A stretch of DNA of 64,000 nucleotides from Rhizomicrobium sp. GTDB taxonomy: Bacteria; Pseudomonadota; Alphaproteobacteria; Micropepsales; Micropepsaceae. The position numbers and the translations under genes were made by a program. The notes below the pieces were generated by a model, which was given only the letters and a program-made list of their open reading frames with translations, made no database searches and had not been told where the DNA came from. The DNA is taken from NCBI GenBank assembly GCA_037200045.1, contig JBBCHM010000001.1:682001-746000 (forward strand). Reading direction: 5' to 3'. Below are positions 17,592 through 27,859 of the stretch, in pieces (position 1 is the first letter of the stretch; each line of letters opens with the position of its first letter).

Positions 17592-18806
17592 ATGGCCATG
17601 ACGAACTCGCAAGACCGTGCGCTGCGCGACCGCGCCTTCGCGGTCATCCCCAACGGCATGTACGGGCACGAATCCGTGCGGATGCAACCGGAGAACTATC
17701 CGCAGTTCTTCGCGCGCGCCGAAGGCGCACGGCTCTGGGATGTCGACGGCAACGGCTACCTCGATTTCATGTGCGGATTCGGCCCCAATCTTCTCGGCTA
17801 TGGCCATCCGGGCGTCGCCGAGGCGGCGGCGCGGCAACAAAAGCTGGGCGACGCCATGACAGGACCCGCTCCGGCGATGGTGGAATTCGCCGAGAAGCTC
17901 GTCGCGATGGTCGGCCATGCCGATTGGGCGATGTTCTGCAAGAACGGAACCGACGCCACGACGATGGCGATGATGGCGGCGCGGGCGCACACCAAGAAGC
18001 GCAAGATACTGGTTGCCAAGGGCGCCTATCATGGTGCCGCGCCTTGGTGCACGCCCAATCCGACGGGGACGCTGCCCGAAGACCGGGCGCACCTCATCAC
18101 TTATATATACAACGATATCGAAAGCTTCGACGCCGCGGCAAAGGAAGCCGGAAACGATCTCGCCGGCGTCTTCGCCGCCCCGTTCAAGCACGACGCCTTT
18201 GTCGATCAGCAAATGCCCGACCCGGCCTATGCGAAGCGCGTCCGGCAGCTTTGCGACGAGCGGGAGGCGGTTCTGATCGTCGACGACGTGCGGGCCGGCT
18301 TCCGCCTGGCGCGCGATTGCAGCTGGTCGCTGGTCGGCGTGACGCCGGATCTCTCCTGCTGGGGAAAGGCCATCGCGAACGGCTATCCGATTTCCGCGCT
18401 GCTCGGCTCCGACAAGCTTCGCGCGGCCGCCGGCTCTCTCTACGTGACGGGGTCGTTCTGGTTCGCCGCCGTCGCGATGGCCGCGGGCGTCGCGGCCATG
18501 GAGATCATAAAGACCACCGATTATCTGGAGCATACGACGCGGGTCGGCCAGCGGTTGCGCAGCGGGCTCGCCGCCATCGCGCGGGACCGCGGCTTCGGCA
18601 TCCGCCAGACCGGGCCGGCCCAGATGCCGCTGATCCTGTTCGACGGCGATCCGGAGCTCAAGAAGGGCTATGCCTGGGCATCGGAAATGGTCCGTCGCGG
18701 CATCTACGTTCATGCCTGGCACAACATGTTCATGTGCGCGGCAATGACCGACGCCGACATCGACGAGGCGCTGAACAAGGCCGACGAAGCCTTCGCCGCG
18801 CTCTAG
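17592..18806 (+). CDS. Class III PLP-dependent aminotransferase (glutamate-1-semialdehyde aminomutase-like)
   Basis: A 404-residue protein. Conserved blocks are the N-terminal WDVDGNGYLDFMCGFGPNLLGY, the PLP phosphate-binding region CKNGTDATTMA, the AYHGA block, the cofactor aspartate in VLIVDDVRAGFR, and the Schiff-base lysine in SCWGKAIANGYP. It falls in the GSA-aminomutase/omega-aminotransferase group. No heme genes are nearby, so a catabolic transamination or isomerisation of the compound taken up by the adjacent receptor is more likely. ATG 17592 is chosen because upstream in-frame starts lie inside the receptor gene. Confidence 0.88.
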   Translation: MAMTNSQDRALRDRAFAVIPNGMYGHESVRMQPENYPQFFARAEGARLWDVDGNGYLDFMCGFGPNLLGYGHPGVAEAAARQQKLGDAMTGPAPAMVEFAEKLVAMVGHADWAMFCKNGTDATTMAMMAARAHTKKRKILVAKGAYHGAAPWCTPNPTGTLPEDRAHLITYIYNDIESFDAAAKEAGNDLAGVFAAPFKHDAFVDQQMPDPAYAKRVRQLCDEREAVLIVDDVRAGFRLARDCSWSLVGVTPDLSCWGKAIANGYPISALLGSDKLRAAAGSLYVTGSFWFAAVAMAAGVAAMEIIKTTDYLEHTTRVGQRLRSGLAAIARDRGFGIRQTGPAQMPLILFDGDPELKKGYAWASEMVRRGIYVHAWHNMFMCAAMTDADIDEALNKADEAFAAL

Positions 18807-18856
18807 AAAGCCGCTTGCGCGATATCACGGCACGAGCGCCGGGATGCCCGGCCAGT

Positions 18857-20476
18857 TCAGTTGCCGCGCTCGGGCGTCGCGGTCGGGTCGATCCATAGCC
18901 AGCGTGAGCGGTTCATGTCGCGGATGTTGGGAATCCACCCCTTCACATAGGGCTCCACGATGTCCTGCGTGACGTTGAAGCGGCCCGGAATGACGCCGAC
19001 ATCGTCCAGCACGATCTGTTCCGCGTCGCGCAAAAGCTCGCCGCGCGCCTTGAGGTCGAGCGTCTGGTAGGACTTCGCCAGCAGTGCGTCGAATTTCGGA
19101 TTGTTGTACTTGCCGTAATTGTTGCCGCTCTCCGATTGCAGCAGATCGAGGAACGTGCCGGCGTCGTCGAAATCGCCGATCCAGGCGCTGGTGGCGATTT
19201 CGAACTGGCCTTCCTGCAATTTCTTGTAGAAGAACTGCCCATCCGAGGTGACGATATCCACGTCGATATAGACCGCGCGCAGCATCGATTGCAGCACCGC
19301 GGCGCTGCGCTTCGAGTCGGGCGTGGTCGAGGTGTCGAAGGTGGTGCGGAAGTGGTTGTTCGGGCCATAACCCATCTCGACCATCAGCGCACGGGCCTTG
19401 GCCAGGCGCTGCTCATGCGTCAGGGACTGGAAGTCCAGATGGGCGCCGCCCGGATAGTTCGCCACGCCCGGCGGCACGAAGTGATAGGCCGGAACGTCGC
19501 CCAGCCGCAGGATCTTGTTGCACAGGATCTCGCGGTCGAGGGCGAGCGCTATGGCCTCGCGCAGGCGGCGGTCCTGGAACGGCTTGCGCTGGAAATTGAC
19601 CACCAGATAGCTCACCGCCAGCGTCGGGTTGAGCTGGAGGGCGCGGGGAATGTTGTGGCGCATCCAGGCGATCTCGGCCGCGGGGATGAGGGTCTGCGTG
19701 TCCTGCTCGCCGGCGCGGATCGATTTGAGCGCCGCCAGCGTGTCCGAGGTCGGCTTGTAGATGACGGTCTGCAGCCGCACATTGGCCGCGTCATAGAAGC
19801 GCGGATTCTTGACGAGCGTCAGATGGTCGTTCGGCACCCATTCCTTCGGCAGGAACGGGCCGTTTCCGACATAGTTTTCCGGCTTGGCCCAGGCGTCGCC
19901 CTTCGCCATCACGACGTGGCGCGGCACGGGAAACACCGCCTGGTGCAGAAGATATTCGAGCATGTAGGGCGCCGGATGTTCGAGCTGCACGACCAGCGTC
20001 TTGTCGTCCTTGGCGGCCACGCCGAGCGCGTCGGTCGGCAGCTTACCCTCGCTGATCTTCTGGGCGTTCTTGATCAGCCAGAGATAATAGGCATAGGGCG
20101 CGCCGCGCGCCGGCTCCAGGATGCGGCGCCAGGCGAACACGAAATCCTGCGCCGTCACCGGCACGCCGTCGGACCAGACATGGTCGCGCAGGTGGAAGGT
20201 CCAGGTCTTGCCGTCCGGCGAGGTCTCCCAGCTCGTCGCGGCGCCCGGGATCGGCTTGCCGTTGGCCGCCTCGGTCGTCAGCCCGACCAGCAGGTCGCCG
20301 ACGACGAAGGCCTCCCAATTGCCGTCGATATAGTGCGGGTCGAGGCTCTTGATCTCGCTGCCATTGCCGCGGACGAGATAGTCGGGCGAATGGATCGTCC
20401 GGCTCGCCGTGCCGAACTTGGTGCAGGCGCTGAGCAGGATCAGGACGGCGATAGCGGCGAACCGCGCTGCGGACAT
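18857..20476 (-). CDS. Peptide ABC transporter substrate-binding lipoprotein (OppA/DppA family)
   Basis: A 539-residue SBP of the family 5 type. The ATG at 20476 begins a lipoprotein signal peptide with lipobox LLSAC; longer in-frame starts reach into the neighbouring gene. Family blocks: GNGSEIKSLDPHYIDG, TSWETSPDGKTWTFHLRDHVWSDG, DFVFAWRRILEP, NGPFLPKEWVPNDHLTLVKNPRFYD. It is the second of two similar binding proteins in tandem, 62 bases after the first, and would deliver peptides to the DppBCDF-like membrane complex encoded nearby. Confidence 0.92.
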   Translation of the reverse strand: MSAARFAAIAVLILLSACTKFGTASRTIHSPDYLVRGNGSEIKSLDPHYIDGNWEAFVVGDLLVGLTTEAANGKPIPGAATSWETSPDGKTWTFHLRDHVWSDGVPVTAQDFVFAWRRILEPARGAPYAYYLWLIKNAQKISEGKLPTDALGVAAKDDKTLVVQLEHPAPYMLEYLLHQAVFPVPRHVVMAKGDAWAKPENYVGNGPFLPKEWVPNDHLTLVKNPRFYDAANVRLQTVIYKPTSDTLAALKSIRAGEQDTQTLIPAAEIAWMRHNIPRALQLNPTLAVSYLVVNFQRKPFQDRRLREAIALALDREILCNKILRLGDVPAYHFVPPGVANYPGGAHLDFQSLTHEQRLAKARALMVEMGYGPNNHFRTTFDTSTTPDSKRSAAVLQSMLRAVYIDVDIVTSDGQFFYKKLQEGQFEIATSAWIGDFDDAGTFLDLLQSESGNNYGKYNNPKFDALLAKSYQTLDLKARGELLRDAEQIVLDDVGVIPGRFNVTQDIVEPYVKGWIPNIRDMNRSRWLWIDPTATPERGN

Positions 20477-20538
20477 GTACAAAAGCCCCTTGTCGACACA
20501 ATCTATATAGCGGATTCGCCGGCGACCCGTGCTGCGGC

Positions 20539-22131
20539 TCAATGGGCCGCCCGGTCGAGCCACAGCCAGCGGGTCCGGTGCAGATCGCGCGGATTGTCCA
20601 CCCAACCCTTTACATAAGGCTGAACGAGGTCCTGGCTGGTGCGGAAGCGCATCGGGATCCAGGGATAGTCCCTGAGCGCCACGCGTTCGGCCGCGGCCAG
20701 AAGCCGGCCGCGCCTGGCCGCGTCCGGTTCCTGCTGGGCCGTGTTCAGCATGGCGTCGAAAGCCGGGTTCCGGTAGCGGCCGTAATTGTTGCCGGCGTCG
20801 GACCGCAAGAGGTCGAGGAAATTGCTGGCGTCGTTGAAGTCGGCGTACCAGGACGCGGCGCCCAGGTCGAAATTGCCCTGGTTCATGTTGCGGCCGTGCA
20901 CGGCGGCGTCGATGGCGCTGATGTCGATATAGACCCAGATCTCGCGCAGCATCGCCTGAAGCACGGCGGCGACGCGCTTGTTGTTCGGCTCGTCATAGGT
21001 CTCGAAATTGAGCCGCAACGGGTTGTCGGGCCCGTAGCCGGCGCGGTTCATCAGCCATTGGGCCTTTTTCAGGCGCTCGGCGGCGGAGAGGGGCCGGAAG
21101 TCGTAGGACTGCTCGCCCGGATAGTTCGCGGTGCCCGGCGGCACGATGCCATAGGCGGGCGGCTCGCCCAGCCGCAGGACCTTCTGCGTCACTATCTCGC
21201 GGTTGAAGGCGAGGTTGAGCGCGCGGCGCACGCGCAAATCGTTCAGCGGCGGGTGCTGCAGATTGATGGAGATGTAGGACAGGGCAAGCGCCGGCTTGGT
21301 GTGGAGCAGGGCCGGCATGGTCCGGCGAAGCCATTCGATCTGCGTCAGCGGGATCGGCGTCTGGATGTCGAGTTCGCCGGCGCGGATCTGGCGCAGCGCC
21401 GCGTTGCTGTCGGCCGTGGGATAGAAATTCACGACGTCGATCCGCACGCGCTGGGCGTCGTAGAAGCGCGGATTCTTGACCAGCGTCAGGTGGTCGTTCG
21501 GAACCCATTCGCGAGGCACGAACGGCCCGTTGCCGACGAAATTGCCGGGCCTGGACCAGCCATTGCCCTGGGCGAGCACGACATGGCGCGGCAAGGGATA
21601 GGTGGTGTCGTGGGTCAGAAGCTGCGGCAGATAGGCGGCCGGGTGCTCCAGCGTGACCACCAGGGTCCGGTCGTCGACCGCCTGAACGCCCAAGGCCGTG
21701 GGCGGCAGCGTCGCCGCGCTGATCGCATGGGCGTTCTTCACGACCCACAGATTATAGGCATAGGAGGCCCCGGTCCGGGGATCGAGCAGGCGCCGCCAGG
21801 CGAAGACGAAATCCGCCGCCGTCACCGGCCGCCCGTCCGACCAGACATGCTCGCGCAGGTGGAAGGTCCAGGTCTTGCCGTCGGGCGACACGGTCCAGTC
21901 CGTCGCCGCGCCGGGGATCGACACGCCCGCCGCGTCCGACGTCGTCAGGCCGATCAGGAGGTCGCCCTCGATGGTGGATTCGGCGACGCCGTCGATGAAA
22001 TGGGGATCGAGGCTCCGGATTTCCGATCCGTTGCCGCGATTGAGCACCGTCAGGGCCGAGGCCGGCGCCGCGCCGGTGCCTGCGGCAAGCCCCGCAAGAA
22101 GGACGGCACGCGCCCATCGGTTCATTGCCAT
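20539..22131 (-). CDS. Peptide ABC transporter substrate-binding protein (OppA/DppA family)
   Basis: About 530 residues. ATG 22131 (or 22125) gives a Sec signal peptide (RAVLLAGLAAGTGAAPASA) without a lipobox, unlike its tandem paralogue. The mature part keeps the same blocks: RGNGSEIRSLDPHFIDG, VSPDGKTWTFHLREHVWSDGRP, VGNGPFVPREWVPNDHLTLVK, and AGNNYGRYRNPAFDAML near the C-terminus. The two genes probably arose by duplication and may give the transporter two specificities. The frame continues upstream across an opposite-strand gene, but that extension is a shadow without signal peptide features. Confidence 0.92.
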   Translation of the reverse strand: MAMNRWARAVLLAGLAAGTGAAPASALTVLNRGNGSEIRSLDPHFIDGVAESTIEGDLLIGLTTSDAAGVSIPGAATDWTVSPDGKTWTFHLREHVWSDGRPVTAADFVFAWRRLLDPRTGASYAYNLWVVKNAHAISAATLPPTALGVQAVDDRTLVVTLEHPAAYLPQLLTHDTTYPLPRHVVLAQGNGWSRPGNFVGNGPFVPREWVPNDHLTLVKNPRFYDAQRVRIDVVNFYPTADSNAALRQIRAGELDIQTPIPLTQIEWLRRTMPALLHTKPALALSYISINLQHPPLNDLRVRRALNLAFNREIVTQKVLRLGEPPAYGIVPPGTANYPGEQSYDFRPLSAAERLKKAQWLMNRAGYGPDNPLRLNFETYDEPNNKRVAAVLQAMLREIWVYIDISAIDAAVHGRNMNQGNFDLGAASWYADFNDASNFLDLLRSDAGNNYGRYRNPAFDAMLNTAQQEPDAARRGRLLAAAERVALRDYPWIPMRFRTSQDLVQPYVKGWVDNPRDLHRTRWLWLDRAAH

Positions 22132-22221
22132 GCCGTTCGAAGCCCTCGCAGACCGCCCGTCGATACCATATTCTTCGCGCTCTCGACCGCCGGCCGGAAG
22201 CCTCAAGACGGATAACCATCG

Positions 22222-22902
22222 ATGACATTCTCCCGCCTCGCCGCCGTTGCCCTCCTGGCGCTGATCCCGCTGGCCGCCCAGGCCGATCCCCGGCAGGATC
22301 TGGTGGACGGCTTGGCGAAATGCGGGGTGATCGCCGATAGCATCGACCGGCTCTCCTGCTACGACGCGCTTTATGCGCAGGCCCGGGCGGCGCCGCGCGT
22401 GGCGCCGTTCGTGGCGACGGGCCCTGCCGCGCCGGCAGCGACTGCGCCCGTTGCGGTGGCCCCGCCGGCCGCTGCCTCGCCAGTCGCTGCCGCACCGTCC
22501 ACCCCGGCAGCCGCTCCGCCGGTCGCCGACAACCGGTCCCCGCAAGCCGCTACGCCCGCCTTGGGCGTGTCGCCCAACGCGCAGACCAAGCCGGAGCAGT
22601 TCGGCGGCGAGAACCTGGCGCCGCCGCCTCCGCCGCCGGGCGAAGTGGCCGCGAACCAGCCGCCGCCCGGGCTCGACAGCATCACCGCCATCGTACAGGA
22701 CTATTCTTTCACCCCTTACGACAAGTTCATCGTAGTGCTGGACAACGGACAGATCTGGCGCCAGCTCGAGAGCGACAGCAACAAGGCGCACTTTATGAAA
22801 GGCGCGCAGAACACGGTCACCATCAGTCGCGGGCTGCTCGGTTCGTACAACCTCGTGGTGAACGACTCCATGATGCCGTTCAAGGTGAAGCGGCTGAAGT
22901 GA
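22222..22902 (+). CDS. Secreted protein of unknown function with proline/alanine-rich linker
   Basis: A 226-residue protein with a signal peptide (LAAVALLALIPLAAQA). A short N-terminal segment has two cysteines in the pattern KCGVIADSIDRLSCYDAL, seen in several small periplasmic proteins. A roughly 90-residue Pro/Ala linker follows, then a small beta-rich C-terminal domain (ITAIVQDYSFTPYDKFIVVLDNGQIWRQ). I know this layout from alphaproteobacteria only as a conserved hypothetical. It sits on the opposite strand inside the peptide transporter cluster, and its stop abuts the stop of the fused ATPase gene. Confidence 0.82.
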   Translation: MTFSRLAAVALLALIPLAAQADPRQDLVDGLAKCGVIADSIDRLSCYDALYAQARAAPRVAPFVATGPAAPAATAPVAVAPPAAASPVAAAPSTPAAAPPVADNRSPQAATPALGVSPNAQTKPEQFGGENLAPPPPPPGEVAANQPPPGLDSITAIVQDYSFTPYDKFIVVLDNGQIWRQLESDSNKAHFMKGAQNTVTISRGLLGSYNLVVNDSMMPFKVKRLK

Positions 22903-24711
<1,809 letters not shown>

Positions 24712-24712
24712 G

Positions 24713-25651
24713 TCAGCGGTCCTTCGGGTCGAGGGCGTCGCGCAACCCGTCGCCGATGAAATTGAAGCAGAACAGCGTCACCGCCATAAAGGTGGCCGGG
24801 AAGATGAGCATCCACGGCGCGGTTTCCATCTGCGCGGCGCCCTCCGAGATCAGCACGCCCCACGAGGTCAGCGGTTCCTGAATGCCGAGGCCGAGGAAGG
24901 AGAGGAAACTCTCGGCCAGGATCGATGCCGGAACGGTCAGCGTGACGTAGACGATCACCGGTCCGAACACGTTGGGGATGATGTGGCGGGTGACGATGCC
25001 GAAGCCGCTGACGCCGCCGGCGCGGGCGGCCTCGACGAATTCCTTCTGCTTGAGCGACAGGGTCTGGCCGCGCACGATGCGCGACATGGTGAGCCATTCC
25101 ACCGCGCCGATGGCGACGAACAGAAGGTAGAAATTGCGGTTGAAGATCACCATCAGGATGATGACCAGGAAGATGTAGGGGATCGAATAGAGCACGTCGA
25201 CGAAGCGCATCATCAACTCGTCGACCCGGCCGCCGATATAGCCGGCGGTGGCGCCGTAGGTGACGCCGATCACCAGGCTGACCAGCGTGGCGATCAGGCC
25301 CACCGCGAGCGACACGCGCGCGCCGACCAGGGTGCGGGCGAGAAGGTCGCGGCCGAGCGAATCGGTGCCGAACCAGTGCGTGCCGCCGGCATGGCACAGC
25401 ACGACCTTGTCCGGCCACCAGTCCGGCGCGCAGGAGACGATGTCGTAGTTCTGGTAGGAATAGTCGTAGGCGAGCAGGAAGGGGCCGAAGATCGCGGCGA
25501 GCGCGATGAGGCCGAGGACCGCGATGCCGACCACGGCCGCGCGGTTGCGGATCAGGCGGCGAAACGCGTCGTCCCACAGGCTGCGGCCCTGCACGTCGAG
25601 CGTGCGCTCCATGACCTCTTCGATGCGGTCGGGCGTGAAGGGAATGCTCAT
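24713..25651 (-). CDS. Peptide ABC transporter permease (OppC/DppC type)
   Basis: A 312-residue inner-membrane permease. The ATG at 25651 overlaps the stop of the upstream permease gene (ATGA). The N-terminal cytoplasmic stretch [21 protein letters not shown], the [21 protein letters not shown] block and the coupling loop [24 protein letters not shown] (EAA motif) are family hallmarks. It pairs with the OppB-type protein and the fused ATPase. The frame continues far upstream inside the other permease gene, but that part is a shadow. Confidence 0.94.
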   Translation of the reverse strand: MSIPFTPDRIEEVMERTLDVQGRSLWDDAFRRLIRNRAAVVGIAVLGLIALAAIFGPFLLAYDYSYQNYDIVSCAPDWWPDKVVLCHAGGTHWFGTDSLGRDLLARTLVGARVSLAVGLIATLVSLVIGVTYGATAGYIGGRVDELMMRFVDVLYSIPYIFLVIILMVIFNRNFYLLFVAIGAVEWLTMSRIVRGQTLSLKQKEFVEAARAGGVSGFGIVTRHIIPNVFGPVIVYVTLTVPASILAESFLSFLGLGIQEPLTSWGVLISEGAAQMETAPWMLIFPATFMAVTLFCFNFIGDGLRDALDPKDR

Positions 25652-26595
25652 CGCGCATACCTCACGCGCGGGTCGAGCACCGCATAGACCAGGTCGGCCA
25701 GGAGGTTCAGCAGGATCACCGCCGCGGCGTAGTAGATCAGGACGCCCATCACCAGCGTGTAGTCGCGGTTGAGCGCGCCCTGCACGAAATAGCGGCCAAT
25801 GCCGGGAATGCCGAAGATCTGCTCGACGATCAGCGAGCCGGTCAGGATGCCCGCGATGGCCGGTCCCAGATAGGACACCAGCGGCAGGACGGCGGCGCGC
25901 AGGGCGTGGCGCACGACGATCATGAAGCTCGACAGGCCCTTGGCGCGGGCGGTGCGGACGTAGTTGGAATGCAGGACCTCGACCATGCTGCCGCGCGTCA
26001 GCCGCGCGATATAGGCGATCTGCGGCAGCGCCAGCACGACGACCGGCAGGATCATGTTGCGCAGCGCCCCGCCGCCCCATCCCGCCACCGGCAGCGACAG
26101 GTCGTAGCCGAACAGCGTGATGCCGTAGACGCCGAACAGCAGCGTCAGGATCGGGGCGGTGACGAAGGTCGGGATCGTGATGCCCACCATCGCGGCCGAC
26201 ATCACGGCATAGTCGGTGATCTTGTTCTGCTTCAGCGCCGCGAGCGTGCCCAGCAGCATGCCGATGAAGATCGCCAGCACGATGGCCGACAGGCCGAGCC
26301 GCACCGTCACCGGCAGCCCGTCGGCGATCAGCTCGGTGACCGTGAAATCCTTGGTCTTGTAGGACGGCCCGAAATCGCCATGCGCCAGCTTGCCCAGATA
26401 AATGAAATATTGCTCGTAGACGGGCTTGTCGAGGTTATAGGCCGCCTCGATGTTGTGCTCGATCTCGGGGGGCAGGCGGCGCTGGCTGTCGAACGGGCCG
26501 CCCGGCGCCATGCGCATCATGAAGAACGACAGGGTGATGATGATGAACAGCGTGGGGATCGCGCCCAGAAGCCGCCGGATAGCATAAGAGAACAT
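25648..26595 (-). CDS. Peptide ABC transporter permease (OppB/DppB type)
   Basis: A 315-residue permease with the typical N-terminus (YAIRRLLGAIPTLFIIITLSFFMMRMAPGGPF) and the coupling loop YVRTARAKGLSSFMIVVRHALRAA. It is the first gene of the transporter transcript (permease, permease, fused ATPase). The 150 bases upstream of its ATG hold no other gene and should contain the promoter, which I could not define. Confidence 0.94.
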   Translation of the reverse strand: MFSYAIRRLLGAIPTLFIIITLSFFMMRMAPGGPFDSQRRLPPEIEHNIEAAYNLDKPVYEQYFIYLGKLAHGDFGPSYKTKDFTVTELIADGLPVTVRLGLSAIVLAIFIGMLLGTLAALKQNKITDYAVMSAAMVGITIPTFVTAPILTLLFGVYGITLFGYDLSLPVAGWGGGALRNMILPVVVLALPQIAYIARLTRGSMVEVLHSNYVRTARAKGLSSFMIVVRHALRAAVLPLVSYLGPAIAGILTGSLIVEQIFGIPGIGRYFVQGALNRDYTLVMGVLIYYAAAVILLNLLADLVYAVLDPRVRYAR

Positions 26596-26747
26596 CGCTT
26601 GCTGCCGGCCCCACCCACGCTGCTTCGGCGTTAATCAAACTCGGCGACGGTTAAGGCGATGTCAATGCGCGATAGCGCGCGACGGGGCGGACGCCGCCGA
26701 AGATTTCAGCGAATCGTGCGTGCACGTAATATTCGCAAAAAGCTGCC

Positions 26748-27851
26748 TCATTGAGCGGCGATCCAGACCTCCCAGCGCGGGTCGATGTCGGCGCCGTGGA
26801 GCTGCCACCACTCGTCGTCCACCGCGAAGGCGGTCGCGAAGTGCGACGGCACCGTGGGAAGGTAGGGCGTCATGTCGGTCCCAAGCTCCGGATTCTTCCC
26901 GACCAGGGGCAGGGCGGACCTGCGCGCCGGCCCATAGGGTACCCAGCTCGCGACGCCCGCGAGCCGCGGCGCGGCGGTCGCAAACCGTACGAAATCCATC
27001 GCGATGTCCTTGTGCGGACTGGCCTTGGGCACGCCGAACACGTCGAGCTCATAGAGCTGGTCGTCCCAGATCACGTCCACGGCCCGATGGTGCTGGGCGG
27101 CGTCGTAGACGTCGCCGTCGAGCACCGTCGCGAAGGCGGCCCGGCCGTCATTCAGCATGGCGATCGCGTCGGCCGAATTGCTCCACCAGACCAGCGAGCC
27201 CTTGAGGGTGGAGAGTTTGGTCAGCGCCCGGTCGATCCCGACCGGGGTCAACAGAGCATCGTAAACATCGTCCGGCTTCACGCCGTCGGCGAGGAGCGCG
27301 AGCTCCAGGTTGAACTTGGCGCCGCGGCGCAACGCCCGGGGGCCGGGAAACCGCTTCAGGTCGAAGAAATCGGCCGCCGTCTGCGGCCTGGCCTCGCCAT
27401 AGCGGCGCGGCGCATAGGCAATCACCTGCGAATAGACCACGCTGCCGACCCAGCAGGGACCGATGGCGTTCTTCACGAAATCCTTCGCGGCCGGCGTTCC
27501 GTCGGCGCCCGGCGGCAGGCTGGCGACGTCGATATGCTCGAGCAGGCCCTGACGGCAGGCCGCGATGGCATCGGGCAGCTCGAAGTCCATCACGTCCCAC
27601 TCGTAGCGGCGGTTGACGACCATCTGCTGCAGCTCGTTCAGGCCGCCATCGTAAAGCGCGATGCGGACGTCATAGCTCTTGGCCTCGCCGAAGGTGCGGA
27701 ACATGGCGTTGGCCTGGGCGCGGCTGTAGGGCCCGGACCAAGTGGCGACGGTGAGCACGGGCAGGGTGCGCGTCAGCCAGAAATAAGCGCCCACGAGCAC
27801 GACCAGCACCGCGCCGGCCACGCCCAGGATGATGATCGTGCGTCTCGCCAT
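26748..27851 (-). CDS. Extracellular solute-binding protein (PotD/family 1-like)
   Basis: A 367-residue protein with an N-terminal membrane segment (IIILGVAGAVLVVLVGAYFWL) that acts as a signal or anchor. The mature part has the type II binding-protein pattern seen in spermidine/putrescine and iron-binding proteins: LTVATWSGPYSRAQANAMFRTFGEA, WDVMDFELPDA, LVWWSNSADAIAMLNDGRAAF. No permease or ATPase of the matching type lies next to it, so its partner is elsewhere or it works with the nearby system. It ends the tail of the AsmA gene transcript (eight bases apart). Confidence 0.83.
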   Translation of the reverse strand: MARRTIIILGVAGAVLVVLVGAYFWLTRTLPVLTVATWSGPYSRAQANAMFRTFGEAKSYDVRIALYDGGLNELQQMVVNRRYEWDVMDFELPDAIAACRQGLLEHIDVASLPPGADGTPAAKDFVKNAIGPCWVGSVVYSQVIAYAPRRYGEARPQTAADFFDLKRFPGPRALRRGAKFNLELALLADGVKPDDVYDALLTPVGIDRALTKLSTLKGSLVWWSNSADAIAMLNDGRAAFATVLDGDVYDAAQHHRAVDVIWDDQLYELDVFGVPKASPHKDIAMDFVRFATAAPRLAGVASWVPYGPARRSALPLVGKNPELGTDMTPYLPTVPSHFATAFAVDDEWWQLHGADIDPRWEVWIAAQ

Positions 27852-27859
27852 GCTTCGCC